From Cerioporus squamosus (lineage: Eukaryota > Basidiomycota > Agaricomycetes > Polyporales > Polyporaceae): a stretch of DNA of 64,000 nucleotides. The stretch lies in the NCBI GenBank assembly GCA_022592435.1, contig JABYQS010000047.1, forward strand, positions 62,001 to 126,000, written 5' to 3'. The position numbers and the translations under genes are program-made. How positions within the stretch are numbered: position 1 is the first letter of the stretch; each line of letters begins with the position of its first letter. Positions 33,884 through 45,305 of this stretch are shown here, piece after piece. The notes beneath the pieces were generated by a model. That model did no database searches, was not told where the DNA came from, and worked only from the letters and a program-made list of their open reading frames with translations.

Positions 33884-35956
33884 TCAGACCGTCTGCAGCT
33901 CAGGGATAGAGATCCTTTTAGGGGTATCATGGGAGTTCAGACCGGTCTTCACAACGGTCAGTCAGGGCGTCAGAAGTGGGTGTTACATCGCGTCGGTTGT
34001 AAGCTATGTACTCACCTCGGACGCTGCAAATGCAGGACTAGGCAGCACCGCGCTGAGCTCCAGGTTCATATGTACAGGACGCGTCGGTACGTCGTGCATA
34101 TGGCGTATCGGAATTTCGTTCAGCGACATAGCGAGGCCATCCCGTAGGCGTTCCCGTGGGTTCAGGCTCGCGAGAAGAGAGTTGCAGTAGACTATCGCGC
34201 GTTTTAGTCAGAGGCAAGTAAAGCACGGTGGTCAAGAGTGAGAGACTCACGATGGCCCATTAGCAAGAAGAAACAGATGTAGACGAAGGAACCAGGTAGG
34301 GCGAGGAAGGTGATCAGAGAGATGCATGCACAGGTGCTATATGTCGAGTAAGTATGGTTGCCACGCGGGGCTGTCCTCACCTGGTGAGGAGGCCGGTATT
34401 GATTGTGAAAGCCATCTGGCAGTCGTGTAGTGAGCAATCGCATCTCTTGCTCAGTCAAGTGATCATGACCTACAAGCTTGTTGATCAGTCGGTTCGACCT
34501 GCGCAAATATTGAGATGGTCAATTATTGAGGGTTGCTCAAGCCAAGGGTTATAGCTACTTCGCGTAGCCAGTCTTCGAGCATTGGAGTATCGTGCACAAG
34601 ATTGCGGCTATGGTCACGTCCGTCAACGCCGCCGAAACGTTCATGGCCAAAGATAGGCTCTATGAGGCGGAATCCGGTAAGATGTGCCGTCCCTACGTAC
34701 GAAGGATGCCTTGCAACAAGGTCTCACCTTGATCTTCTCCAGATCTGAAAATGTCTTGAAAGTGAATCTGTCCGACATGAGTACAAGGAGCCTCGTGGTG
34801 AGAAGAGAAGGAGGTACGTACGCTTTCGCCGAGTAGGCTGACCCCGAGCATTTATGAGACCGACGAGGAAGAAACTTGTTAAGTCACACACCGATAGTCA
34901 CGCCTGGATAGCGGAGGTCGATCAGAATTGAGCGAACCGTATATATCCATATGACGACAGACATACTGAATTCCGTGATGATAAGTCCGACCTGCGACGG
35001 TCGCTGAGCAAGCCTACCTGGTAGCGACCCGCTTGAGACGTACCACGGGAAGGACAACGAATCTCTTGCTGTTTACTACAGTGGAGGTCCTGCTATTGAG
35101 CCGTTGTGTATTCGGGATTATGGACGTCGCGCTCACATCGATAGATACGCCTGGCGAAGAAGCTGAGCAGTGACCCCGGTAAGCTATGGTAAGCTCTCCT
35201 GCCATGTACCAAACATCCCACCTTTGCACGATCAGAGCGGTTATTGCCTGCGATGTCATGTCAGCAGAGAACATCAGGGCGTTTCGGCCAATCGGGTAGC
35301 GGGGACGGACTTCCATAAGTACCATAACCACCAGCGCCCTGCACCCGAAGTCGTGTTCAGATCACGGACCTGTGGCATGCAACACGACTGGTGCGTACTT
35401 AGATATCGTATTCAAAGCTGATTCGTCGGCGTAATTGGTCATTAGGTAAGTGTAGACTATGCGCAGCGAAGTCAGTGGTAGAAGAGGTGTACGTCCAGCA
35501 TGACTCACTTGTGTAAGATATGGCTCCCTGGGTGTACACAATGAAGTATGACGATTTTGGATGGTAACAGAAGAAACACTGAAGCTACCTGATGCATCGT
35601 CTCTAGCGCGAAGACGGATGCCACCTGCATGTATAATGGTAAGCATGGATGCGCGCTCCAATGGGACGAGCACCGACCTAGAGGCTATCGCCTGGATAAC
35701 GGTTGTAGTAGCTGAACATCTGTGTGAGAGAGACTAATCCATTATGCGCTAACAACAACACTCACCACCCCAGAGTCTGAGAGGACCAGCGGAACTTTGT
35801 CAGCATCACTTAAAGGCCCATTCAGCGAAACCAAAGCGAACTCACGCTGCTGAGAAGAGCACGCCAATAAGTAACCATCCCATCATGGGGTACGGTCTGA
35901 TTCAGCGCTCAACTGAAGCGATACGGAGAGACATACCTCTTGTTGACTTCGCCCAT
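33884..35956 (-). CDS. DUF6534-type seven-helix membrane protein, copy A
   Basis: A fungal integral membrane protein family of unknown role, common in Agaricomycetes as large paralog sets. A short first exon (ATG at 35956, MGEVNK) splices into RPYPMMGWLLIGVLFSAA, the first helix. Further exons show family blocks: LRIVYTYLMTNYADESAL, SADMTSQAITALIVQ, SNRLINKL joined to MAFTINTGLLT, CISLITFLALPGSFVYICFF and LYCNSLLASLNPRERLRDG. The cytosolic tail ends ISIPELQTV and TGA at 33884-33886. About nine introns in 2.07 kb. The first exon was chosen because it restores a frame through conserved R-P-x-x-x-x-G. Exact boundaries in the middle are approximate. Confidence 0.78.
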
Positions 35957-36535
35957 GATAGTTCTTGTGGTTATGGCGAGTACGAGACGGTGCGAGTGTT
36001 CGTGGGGGGGCCTCACTTTACACGATCAAATACTGTGATTGGGAGAGGATTTGCGCCGGATGGCTGGACCAGACCGTCATGACAAGAGGCACCCCTGCCT
36101 TGGAGGCTCTGTGCCAAAACGAACTCAGCGTGCATTATGGGGGAAGCAGGCAGGGAAGCACGTACGAGTGACATGGCTCCTCCTGTCACCACGCACATAT
36201 AGTTCACTTTCAAGCCGTACGAGCGTTTGAATCTGACGACGTAAGGCCGTCAATGGCGGATTAGCTCTCTGTCTGCACAGAGATCCAAGAGATCATCGTT
36301 CCCGGCCCCACATACCGAGGAACCGAAAACCTGACGCAGTAGTGTGGGATGAAAAGTGTGACACTCACCACATCGTGGTAGCACCGGACCCTTTTGCAGC
36401 CCGCAGCACTGTCGCACAGCGAGGGTAGAGAGCAAAAACGCGCATGCATAACCCAATGCGCGATTAGCGAAATAGCATATGGTACTTTCCTCTACCCTCC
36501 CCCTCCTCAAACGACATGTCGCCCGACCTCTTGGC
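35957..36535. other. Intergenic, no supported gene
   Basis: Promoter side of the DUF6534-like gene and 3' flank of the minus-strand gene at 36536. Nothing coding recognised. Confidence 0.45.
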
Positions 36536-38759
36536 TCACGACCACCGCCCCATAAGCTTCAGCAGCCTCTCACGCATCGTCTTGACCTCCGCCTCCGGGG
36601 GATGCCGCGCCTCCTCCTCCCGTTTCCTGGCCTCCTCTTCCTCGGCACGTTTCGCAGCATCAGACATCGGCGCACGGGCATGTTCCCGCGCCAGGGCAAG
36701 GATCTTCTGCTTGCGCGACAGCCGGGGCGTCGTTGGTCCCGAGGGTGTGCTCGAGGGCTCGTCTGCTGTCTGCGGCTCTGGAGACGCAGGTAGCTCCGAG
36801 GCGGATGCAACGTCTTGGTGCTCCGAGTCTGCAGGGCGCGACAGCTCTGCCTCCGGCTGTGGCTCGGGCTCCGTCACACCCGCATCTAGTGACTCGGCGT
36901 GCGCGGCCTCCTGCGCGACGAACGTCTCCGCCTCGTGCGCATCCATAGCCACATCGGGAGCCTCGGTAGGTTGGGCCTGTGACTGTCTCGACAGCCGTCG
37001 CTCAGCATCCTTCTGCATGATGTTCTGCCATGTGCCGACGACGTGCTCCATCTCTTTCGAAATCGGCCTGTCATCGCTGCTCCTGGGCTGGTAGAAGCCG
37101 CCCCATTTCGAGAACGCAGTGCCGAAGCGTAGGTATTGTCGCCTCCGAGTGTGGACATACGGGTTCCAGTGGTCCTTCTCTGTTACGCGGCATCGAGGAG
37201 CGAGGACGTGATCAGCCACGGCCGGGTCAGGATGACGAGAGGCAAACGCACTGGTACGCTGAACGACGAGCTCGACGATGCGCGTCGGCGACTTCTCCTG
37301 TCCGCCGGTGTGCGGCAGAACCGGCACGGTCGCACCATACAGTCCTGAGGTGTCGAGTGTCCAATCTCGCTCCTGAGGGTGCAGCAGGCCCTGGAGGTCG
37401 GCGAGGCCAATACCGCCCGGTCGCTCGCGGACAATGGGGATCTCGACCTTGAGGTTCGTGCCCTTCTCTGGAATCTGTTCCAATGATGTGTCTTCGGCAA
37501 ACTCTACCAAGAAGAAGCCCTGGTACACGGAGGATATGTCCAAGTCCTGCATAACGGTTAGCATAATCCATCAAAGGTGAGGCTGCACTGTATGACCATA
37601 ATGAGCCGCGACGAGTTGTGCATGATAGTATCTACAGGAGAGGTGTGCACATCTTGCCCATCGACACGTCCACTTCAACCCCTCTCATTGGACATGAGTA
37701 TATGCCGCGACAGCGTTCAGCGTACGCGGACGGCGGATAACGGCTCGCACAAGGACTAGCAGCGCTAGGCATGACTACATTTGTATAGGTCGCAATTCAG
37801 TCCTGCACCAACAGTACTATGGATGCGGGACCCCAGTATTCAATGAAGATCCAGTGACGAGCGTGTCGATGTAGCAGGGAGCGCGTGGTCTCACTGCAGC
37901 CTCTCCACGTCAGCCGTGCAGACGACCTGCCGTCGAATATGCACATACAAGCACAGCGCGTATGTGATCGAGGAGGCACATCGAAGCGAGGAGGAGGTAG
38001 AGGGCTGCCAGATACGACGAGGTGTCATGAGTCGGGAGAACCATCGTCGAGCCCTTGTGAAAGGCGCAAATGCAGTCGACTTCCTGCGTCCTCTGAGGGT
38101 GTGTGACCGTTCAGGGAGATGCTTTGCCAGCTCTCACGCAAGTGAGAACTCTCTTGAAGTCCATCGGAAAGTAAAAGACTCGAGAGCTTCCCGCGCCTCC
38201 CTTTAGCGGACGCTACATTCCCTCACTTCGCTGAAGTGCATCACCGGTGGAAACGAGAGTGGCGGCCATTCGTTGGAGGGCAGTAAAGGCCTCTGATGTA
38301 CGAGTGCGCGCCGCTCCACCATCCGTCATGCTCGGCTCGGGATAGGCACCTGCAACACGGAACCAGACTGGAGACCAGTGCGCCCCAGCCTCGCTCGCGC
38401 ATACACTCGAAGAGATCCAAAACACGGTTCATTGTAGCATTATAACTCACCCTAACCAACCGGAACTCGCGCACAGTTCCAAACCGCTTCTCCACCCCTC
38501 GCAGCATCGCGAAGAACTCGGCCATGTTCGCGATGGGGTCCCAAGAGCGCACATAAACGCTCTTTGTCGGGCTCTGAGCGACGTATCTCTTCACTGGCGA
38601 GGGCTTGTTCGTCCGTGTGTCTTGGGGAGGCGCGTCGGGCGGCGGGGTCAGGGTCGAGGACGAGGACTCGACGGCTTCCGTCACGAGCGTCCGCAAGCCA
38701 TGTCGAGAGAACGCGATCGGGCGCACCGACCGCGCAAACGCCAGCATCGTGGCCGACAT
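36536..38759 (-). CDS. Unrecognised protein in two exons split by a 904-nt intron
   Basis: Exon 1 38759-38451 (103 codons) starts MSATMLAFARSVRPIAFSRH, a mitochondrial-presequence-like Arg/Ser/Ala N-terminus, and contains VYVRSWDPIANMAEFFAML and EKRFGTVREFRLVR before a GTGAGT donor. Exon 2 37546-36536 begins after TTATGCAG with DLDISSVYQGFFLVEFAED. The join (…EFRLVR + DLDISSVYQG…) is phase 0 and reads like one RRM-like fold: beta strand SVYVRSW, helix, EFRLVR, then FFLVEF. The C-terminal part has RVTEKDHWNPYVHTRRRQYL, then Ala/Glu-rich sequence and a charged helix RAEEEEARKREEEARH ending MGRWS. Total 439 residues. Function unknown. The alternative is two separate genes, but exon 1 alone soon meets a stop and exon 2 lacks a natural start. 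Confidence 0.7.
37547..38450 (-). other. 904-nt intron
   Basis: GTGAGT at 38450 and TATGCAG ending at 37547. More than ten times the size of most introns in this window. The interior carries no recognisable coding frame or terminal repeats. Confidence 0.65.
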
Positions 38760-39074
38760 GCTCGAGAGCGTTCCGGAGATGAGAGGGACGTTCAAGCGGC
38801 GTTGGCGAGGGGAGGAGGCAACTGCGAGAATATGACAGCGATGAAGGCGAAGTCAAAACCTAGGCGCTACGGTGCGCAATTATTGTGATCGTGAAGTCAG
38901 TAAGTTCAACTTCAAGCCGAAATCAGTTCATCTCGTATATGGATTTGGTTCAGGTGCGATGGTAAGGCTCACGCAGATTCCGAGGTCGTCTCAGACCTCG
39001 AAGGACCCAAGTCGCAGATGTTTCACACCACGACCTAGTACCTCACTGACCTGCAATTGCATGGATTTCGCGAC
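38760..39074. promoter_or_regulatory. Divergent promoter, 36536-38759 gene / 39075 gene
   Basis: 315 nt separate two divergent start codons. Both proteins look mitochondrial, so co-expression is possible (inference). Confidence 0.45.
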
Positions 39075-39743
39075 ATGACTTCGTCGTCCCCAATGCCTAC
39101 CAAGTCCAAATTTACGCCGTACAGGCAAGCTCTCGCAGCCATCTCTCAGCGCACGCGCACACCTCTGCCCTCCTTGGTCGTCTCATTCGCCATCCTCCAT
39201 GAACTGACGGCCATAGTACCCGTTGCGGGGTTCTTCTTTGGAGCACGGGCACTGGGTGTAGGAGAGGGCGTCGTCGAGGCACTCGCGCCCCGGCCTGGAG
39301 ATGATGCCGCTACCGAAGGGTTCACTGCACAGGTCCGGGACAGCTGGGCAGGCGAGAGGTTCAGGGAGTGGATGGTCGAGGGCGAGGCGCGAGCAGAGCG
39401 TGTGGGTAGGCGGTACGGTTGGTTTGGATTCGAGAAGGGGAGCAAGCCGGAGGTGCTGTCGCCCGAGCAGCTGTCGACCCACGCACCGGAGTCTGTCCTA
39501 GTGTCAGGCAGAATTGCTGGAGACGTCGCGAATGCAGTCGTTGCATACGCACTTACGAAGGTGCGCATTGTTCTTCTCTGTTCACGCGTTCATGAGACTG
39601 AACGGTTTCCTCGTACTCGTCTGTAGGCTCTCCTGCCCGTACGAATCGGCCTCTCGTTGTACCTCTCGCCCGCATTTTCGAGGGCGTTCGTACAGCCGAT
39701 AGGCTCTGCGTTCACGCGGATAGCTCGACGCAAGTCATCATGA
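39075..39743 (+). CDS. Small mitochondrial inner-membrane protein, FMP10/MRX11- or DUF1279-like
   Basis: The ATG at 39075 gives MTSSSPMPTKSKFTPYRQAL. Helix 1 is LPSLVVSFAILHELTAIVPV followed by AGFFFGARALGVGEG, with the 'HExTA.VP' block I recall from fungal mitochondrial membrane proteins of this type. A hydrophilic middle contains WFGFEKG. The last part, GDVANAVVAYALTK, joins across one intron (GTGCGC…CTGTAG, about 39561-39627) to ALLPVRIGLSLYLSPAFSR, a second helix, ending IARRKSS before TGA at 39741-39743. Function not established; organisation of the mitochondrial inner membrane is inferred only from family resemblance. Confidence 0.65.
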
Positions 39744-40155
39744 TTCAGGGATTTATGTCGAGAGATGCAGGACTGGATGCTTCACTGAGCCGCGTGTTGT
39801 GGGGACTCGCACAGTTGTGCAAGCTCAGCCTTCGAAGATTAGGTGCGTAACACACACACTACGTGTAACGGAATACTGTACAACACGTCCTCGTACATCT
39901 TCCAAGGCGGTCTCGGAACATGTACCCCCTCCGAGCTCCGCTCCCATCCGAGAACCCTCGGAAACGCAGTGACACCTTCGTTTGTGTGTTCCCTGGGTCC
40001 TCCTTCTGTACTTGGCTTGGCCTTTCGTGCGGTAGCCTCCCTACTGCCCCGTCTTGGTTCATACCAGTTCATACGCTTGTCCAGTCGTCGCGCTAGGGGC
40101 CTAGGGGCCTTTGTCCAAGTTCAGAGACTGCACGTGCACGGGCGCTGCTTGAGAG

Positions 40156-40163
40156 TATATAAA
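40156..40163 (+). promoter_or_regulatory. TATA box without a recognised gene
   Basis: TATATAAA in a GC-rich context, about 35 nt before the first ATG (40191). It suggests a short transcript starting near 40190. Confidence 0.4.
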
Positions 40164-40648
40164 CCCGCAGTTACGCATCCCCTTTCTCCAATGGACTCCC
40201 ATGTTCCCCCGACGCGAACATGCCTGGAGGCAACCCAGACACCGCAATCCACCGTATGGTGTACCTCATCTCGCCGTCCGTGTCCACCCCGCACGATGGC
40301 CCCGTCTGTTCGGAAACAGCACATCCGTTATCCTGTACGTGCTCACTTGTCGCGACATCGCAGCTGATCATGATGCTGATATGGGACTGGTGCCGTCAGA
40401 CGTTCTGCCGTAGCTTCGAAGTCGTATCGTCCGGAAGCAGCCTTTCCGTAGATCTTGCCGGTGAGTAGCACGGTGCATTTGTCCCTCCTCTATTCCCCTG
40501 TCTGCTGCCACCTCACTGGCCTCCGCGATTGTTCTCCGCGCTGACGACGCCACCTCCCAGCCACTTGCCATTGATTCCACGAATCAGTCGCCATCCTCAC
40601 GTGGACGCCTGGAGGAGACTCCAGACGTCAAACAGCCTTTGAGTCTCG

Positions 40649-40675
40649 ACCGAGCTCGAGTGATTCGAGCTCGGT
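40649..40675. repeat. Perfect inverted repeat, 11-bp arms, 5-nt loop
   Basis: ACCGAGCTCGA - GTGAT - TCGAGCTCGGT. Each arm itself contains the palindrome CGAGCTCG. Confidence 0.75.
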
Positions 40676-40691
40676 TGTGAATCGTCGGTTT

Positions 40692-40713
40692 CCCGGCAGT
40701 CGAAACTGCTGGG
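40692..40713. repeat. Second stem-loop, 9-bp arms with one wobble, 4-nt loop
   Basis: CCCGGCAGT - CGAA - ACTGCTGGG, 16 nt downstream of the first hairpin. Confidence 0.65.
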
Positions 40714-42110
40714 TACCCCTGCAAATCAACTACCCCAGGACATCCCCCCGGTGCGCCGCCGTTGAGTTGGGCGGAGTGCGCCGATCTAGTTAGTGACGAT
40801 GCGGATGTGGTCGGTCAATGTTATCGCATCTGCTCGTTGCTTTCATCTGTTGCGTGAAGTGTCCCCTCCCCAACGCTTTGAACATGTGAGTGATGCAGTC
40901 TGATTTTCTTGTCGCAGGGACCGGGAAAGCATGGATATGGACTGTAGATGGTGGACCCCATGTGTAGCGTGAACATGCTTCGTCGCGGCTGTGTGCTCGC
41001 ATCTGCAGCGCTCAGAGTAGTATGTAAGCTCATCCAGTATCGAAGTCTACAGAGGGTGCCTCGTCTTGGTTGGTCAGAGGGTGCTCAACCAGGAAACAGT
41101 CCGCGTCGACTTCGTAGTATGGCCTGCATCCGACGATGCCATCGGAATCCCATCACTGCCACGCGGAAACCTTAAGCATGCGATGTTAGCGTAGGTTTGC
41201 TTGCTCGTATCTCCGTCAATGAACTGCAGGACGAGACAAAACGAGGTCCAAGAATCAAGAGAAGGTCCATATGGCTACCGTGACTCTACCGGCCTTACGG
41301 TACGCGTCAATAGTTCTGTTGTTGTCTCGGATCACCATCTTCTTCGCCCCGGCTCGTCGGACAGACCGCACCTAGCATGTGTGACCGACTGCATGTATGG
41401 CTGCTCAGGCATTTGGACCGCTATTGACTCGAAGACGGCGTCCGATTTCGACTCTGCTAGACACTGAACTCGAGGCAGGGAAATGATGCGACTACATGCA
41501 AGAGTCTGAGCGGCGCTGCGGTGAGCACTTGGTCTCCCCAGTTAGAGCTTCGCCCACCCTCTCTGATAACACTCATGTCGACCTGTGGAGGAGACATGAC
41601 AGCTTGGTACGGTCCCTTGTGTGCTCCAAACAGTGCACGCGATCGACCACCTGTTCCCGTTCGTTAGCGTGCACTTGCTGCCCATGTTCCGTAGTGGGCC
41701 TCATTAACCGGTTCAACTTCATTCAAGAACGGAAACTTCAAGATGAGGTATAGGACGGGACGATGAAGTCGTATGTGTAGCCCTTGCAAGAATAGTACTT
41801 ACCGCGGACGAACGAGGCTCGGTAGTTCGCCAGTGGCCAGGCTTCCTATTCCCGAGCAAGCAGGAGGGCTGCTGAGTGGGTGTACGAGTCCTTGCGCCGA
41901 CAGGTAACCTTGAGTCGCTGATCACAGACTAGTAGCCGTGCATGTCTCACACTTCGACGTTCCGTCCCCAAGCCATCGCACTCGTGTTCAATAGATCCCA
42001 AAATTCACGGCCCTTCCAATATACAACAGTAGTACAATACACCAAGTGGACTTCTCCCGATACTATATACTGCTCGTACAACTCCGATAGATCCTTGCCA
42101 GGCCCCCAGG

Positions 42111-42714
42111 CTATTTGCGGTCCGCCACTGGCACGCCACTCGCCGACTCTCGCGCCCGCTGCGCCCGGCGGATCGCCCGACTCTCCTTCTTCTTCTTCCA
42201 CCGTGCCGCCTGCTTCGTCCTAAGTATCTCCTTCGAGACCGCGGTCTCCCGCTTGACCTCGCGCGTGCCCCGAGTCTTCCGCCGCATGGCGCGCTGCACG
42301 CGGGCCACCCGCGCCTCCGCCCCTACCAATGCCTCCACCGCGAGCATCATCTGCCGTTGCGCCGTCTCGTCGAGCGTGGTGAGCTCGAGCCCGAGCGCCG
42401 TGAGCTCGTTGTCGGTAAAGTCGTTGACATACTCGGCGAATGACTGAGGAGGGGCGAGCTGCTCGAGGAAGAGCTCTGCAGGTGGTGTGGTCATGAGTGG
42501 CTGGAGCCACAGAGCTTGGGGGTCCGCAAGCGCGGCAGCGGCGATTGGCTCGTTGCGACAGTGAATACGTGCTAATTTAGCTTAGATGAGCTCCGCGAGA
42601 GCTTACCGTTTGCTGGTTTGCGTTCCCATAGCCATGTGGGTCTTGATGGGGCAGGGTGGTTACGACCGGGCCAGTCATCCAAGCCTCGAACGTGACGGTG
42701 TGGGGTGGAAACAT
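42111..42714 (-). CDS. Small basic protein, unrecognised (2 exons)
   Basis: Exon 1 42714-42607 (MFPPHTVTFEAWMTGPVV … NANQQT) ends at GTAAGC, and exon 2 42548-42111 continues in phase 0 as PIAAAALADPQALWLQPL, giving 181 residues. The middle has an acidic part (FAEYVNDFTDNELTALGLEL), then a long helix (TLDETAQRQMMLAVEALVGA) and a strongly basic C-terminus (MRRKTRGTREVKRE, ARWKKKKESRAIRRAQRARE), recalling nuclear or bZIP-like basic tails, though no leucine zipper is seen. The minus-strand TATA box at 42850-42857 sits about 140 nt upstream. Function unknown. Confidence 0.6.
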
Positions 42715-42849
42715 CACGACGATAGAGAGAAAGTCTCTTATCAGATGTATTAGAGACAGCCGGTCGGCAGTGCCGATGGGCGATGGGCGGATGGTGTGAG
42801 GTGGGTGGTGGGCGAGGTTCGAGGTAGAAGAGGAACAGAGAGGAACGCG

Positions 42850-42857
42850 CTTATATG
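42850..42857 (-). promoter_or_regulatory. TATA box of the 42111-42714 gene
   Basis: The minus strand reads CAGCATATAAGCGC, about 140 nt before the ATG. Confidence 0.5.
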
Positions 42858-43448
42858 CTGGAATCGTCCACTTGCCATATGGGGATGTCACACTTCCAGG
42901 CGTGACAGACCACCACAGCCTCCTGCCCTCTTCGTCCTTGCGTTGTCTGATTCAAGGCATTCTAGAGTCATAAGGGCACGGTGGACACTAGAACGGGCTC
43001 GGGGATCTTCTGATGCTAGGGAATTGGTTAGCATATGGTCCCCCTGCCCCCGACGGCGCGCACTAGTACAGAGCACTGAGTACGACCGCACGGAGGGAAG
43101 TCTTCATGTGGATATTCGCCTGTACCAGGGGCGGCCTTAGCTATCATCGGCGAGGTTGGGGAGGTTCGATGTAAGGCGGCAGCCGGGTGGCGGATGCTTG
43201 TCGAGGACGCATACTGGGGAAGCAAAGCGCTTCTTTGCCTGAGCAGAAAGCTGCTGCGAAGAGAAGTAATCACGTTCTGCAAACGTTCAACTCACCGCAT
43301 CGATTTAACTTTTCGTAGGAGGAGCCGAGACGTCCTACCGGCAAGCAGGGTGCTCAATCGACCCGCTTTACGGCCACGGGCAACGATAGTCATGTTGTTC
43401 CTCCCTAGAGTGTTTGGCATTATGCGGTGGTAAATACTACCTGTACAA
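42858..43448. other. Intergenic, no supported gene
   Basis: Nothing coding recognised between the small basic gene promoter and the 3' end of glutaryl-CoA dehydrogenase. Confidence 0.45.
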
Positions 43449-45305
43449 CTAGTTGGCGAACGCCTGAATACCGGTGATCGCCTTCCCAAGGATGAGCGTA
43501 TGGATATCCTGCAACGAAACGAGGGCTGCGTGAGTGAAGTCAACGAACACATCCTGCCAATCGGCTTACATATGTCCCCTCGTACGTGTTCACGACCTGC
43601 AGGTTCGCGACATGGCGGCCGACGTGGTACTCGTCCGAACACGCGTTCCCGCCGAGGATGTCCAACACCCTGCGCGCATGCTCGAGCGCCTTGCCGCAAT
43701 TGTTGCGCTTAATGAGGCTGATCATCTCTGGGGCGACCTTGCCCTCGTCCTTCAGGCGCCCTACCTGTGATTCGGGGCACGTCAGACACACGATGCACAT
43801 GGGACTGTATGCGCGATGACGCACCTGCAAGCTCGCGAGCAACCCAAGCGTCACCTCCGTCTGCGCGTCCACCAGCTTCTTCTGCACGAGCTGGAACGAC
43901 GCGAGAGGCCGCTTAAACTGCTGTCTCTCGAGCGCGTACTCGCGCGTCCGGTGCACGCAGTCCTCGAGCGCACCCATCGTGCCCCACGAAATGCCGTAGC
44001 GTGCGTTGTTCAGGCAGCCGAAAGGCGCCCCGAGGCCTTCGCCGTGCGGCAGGAGCGCGTCATGCGAGACCGAGACGTTGTCCATAAAGATCGAGCCGGT
44101 GAGCGAGCACCGCAGGGCGAGCTTGTGCTTGATGGCGGGCGCAGAGAGACCCTTCATGCCCTTCTCGAGGATGAACCCGCGGACTTTGTTGTCCCACTTG
44201 CAGCGCGCCCAGATGACGAAGATGTCGCTGTTGTAACGCAGTCAGTGCAACGTTGAGCAGGATCGCGGGATAATTAGGGCTCACGCGACTGGTGCATTGG
44301 TGATCCACGTCTTCGCGCCGTTAATGACATAACCGCCGTCGACCTCGCGGGCTGTGGTCTCCATTCCCGCTGGGTCCGAGCCATGATTGGGCTCTGTCAG
44401 TCCCTGTAGATGGTTGAGTAGGCGTCCACGAAGAGCTTTAAGGTGGCCGAACTACTCACGAAGCATCCGATGATCTTGCCCTTAGCTGCGAATAGTGAGT
44501 GATTGCGTGCACTGCAACCAGTGGGGACTCACCGAGCTGCGGGAGGAACTTCTCCTTCTGCTCCTTCGTCCCGTACGCGTAGATGGGATGCATGACAAGA
44601 GATGACTGCACGGACATCGTCGACCGATAACCCGAGTCTATGCTGTATCTCCGTTGAGCGCACAGCGTAGCGATGTGAAAATCGGAGCGTACCGTTCAAC
44701 CTCGCGAGCGATGAGACCATAAGCTACACTACTAACGCCGGCGCAATCGTACCCCTGGATTGTGGGTCCGAGGAGTCCCAGCTCGCCCATGGCAGGCAGA
44801 ATATTATGGTTGAACTCTGAGAAGAGAAGGTTCGGCAAAAAGCGCACGAAGAGCAAGTAAAGGTCCTACCTTCAGTCCGCTGTGCCTCCAGAACTCGGGG
44901 CAGAAGGTTCTCCTACTGATTCTCAGTGAGAAGCGCGTAGTGATAGATCTTGAACACACGTGCCTGACAAAATGCACGAGCAGTATCTCTGTAATGCGCT
45001 GTAAGACTGACAACTGGTTGTGGGATGTAGTCGGACGTACCGGACAGCGACCTCTTCCTCGGTGAGGAGTCCCTCGGCATTCAATGGATCCTACGACGAC
45101 ATGAGCTAGGTGTCCTGATAGTCAGCTTGATGACCAACCTCCCAGTTGAACTTCGCAAGGCCTGCCGCCCGTCAGGCCACGGCTGGAGCACAGATGGGAC
45201 ATGGTACTCACCAGACGCCATACGCCGATTCACTATTCCATGGCTCATCCGTGTCCTGCATGTCCTGGTTGCGTGCGCGAAGTATCGTAAACTGCTGGAG
45301 GCCAT
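43449..45305 (-). CDS. Glutaryl-CoA dehydrogenase (mitochondrial acyl-CoA dehydrogenase family)
   Basis: FAD enzyme converting glutaryl-CoA to crotonyl-CoA in lysine/tryptophan breakdown. The ATG at 45305 gives [20 protein letters not shown], a typical mitochondrial presequence. Exons then show [131 protein letters not shown] and the catalytic-Glu block VVNTYEGT, joined to [14 protein letters not shown], ending IQAFAN and TAG at 43449-43451. The R-x-x-x-x-W-G and S-x-R / Y-G-x-x-x-Q pattern fits GCDH rather than short-chain ACADs. About eleven short introns. No lesion seen. Confidence 0.93.

Larger units (their letters stand above)
39744..42110. other. Long gene-poor stretch with an orphan TATA box and paired hairpins
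   Basis: No convincing gene in about 2.4 kb. A good TATA box (GAGAGTATATAAACCC) at 40156-40163 is followed by CCAATGGACTCCCATG about 30 nt on, and open frames of 58-82 codons overlap after it, but none is recognisable. Two stem-loops lie at 40649-40713. Confidence 0.5.

Noticed and set aside
36516..37094. 192-codon plus-strand Ser/Ala/Cys-rich frame
   Set aside because: Antisense of the exon 2 of the 36536-38759 gene.
38213..38425. Possible second exon of the 38759 gene in a nearby frame
   Set aside because: Joining it leaves the RRM-like fold unfinished; the distant exon at 37546 fits far better in phase and in sequence.
43816..44256. 146-codon plus-strand frame
   Set aside because: Antisense of a well-supported glutaryl-CoA dehydrogenase exon.
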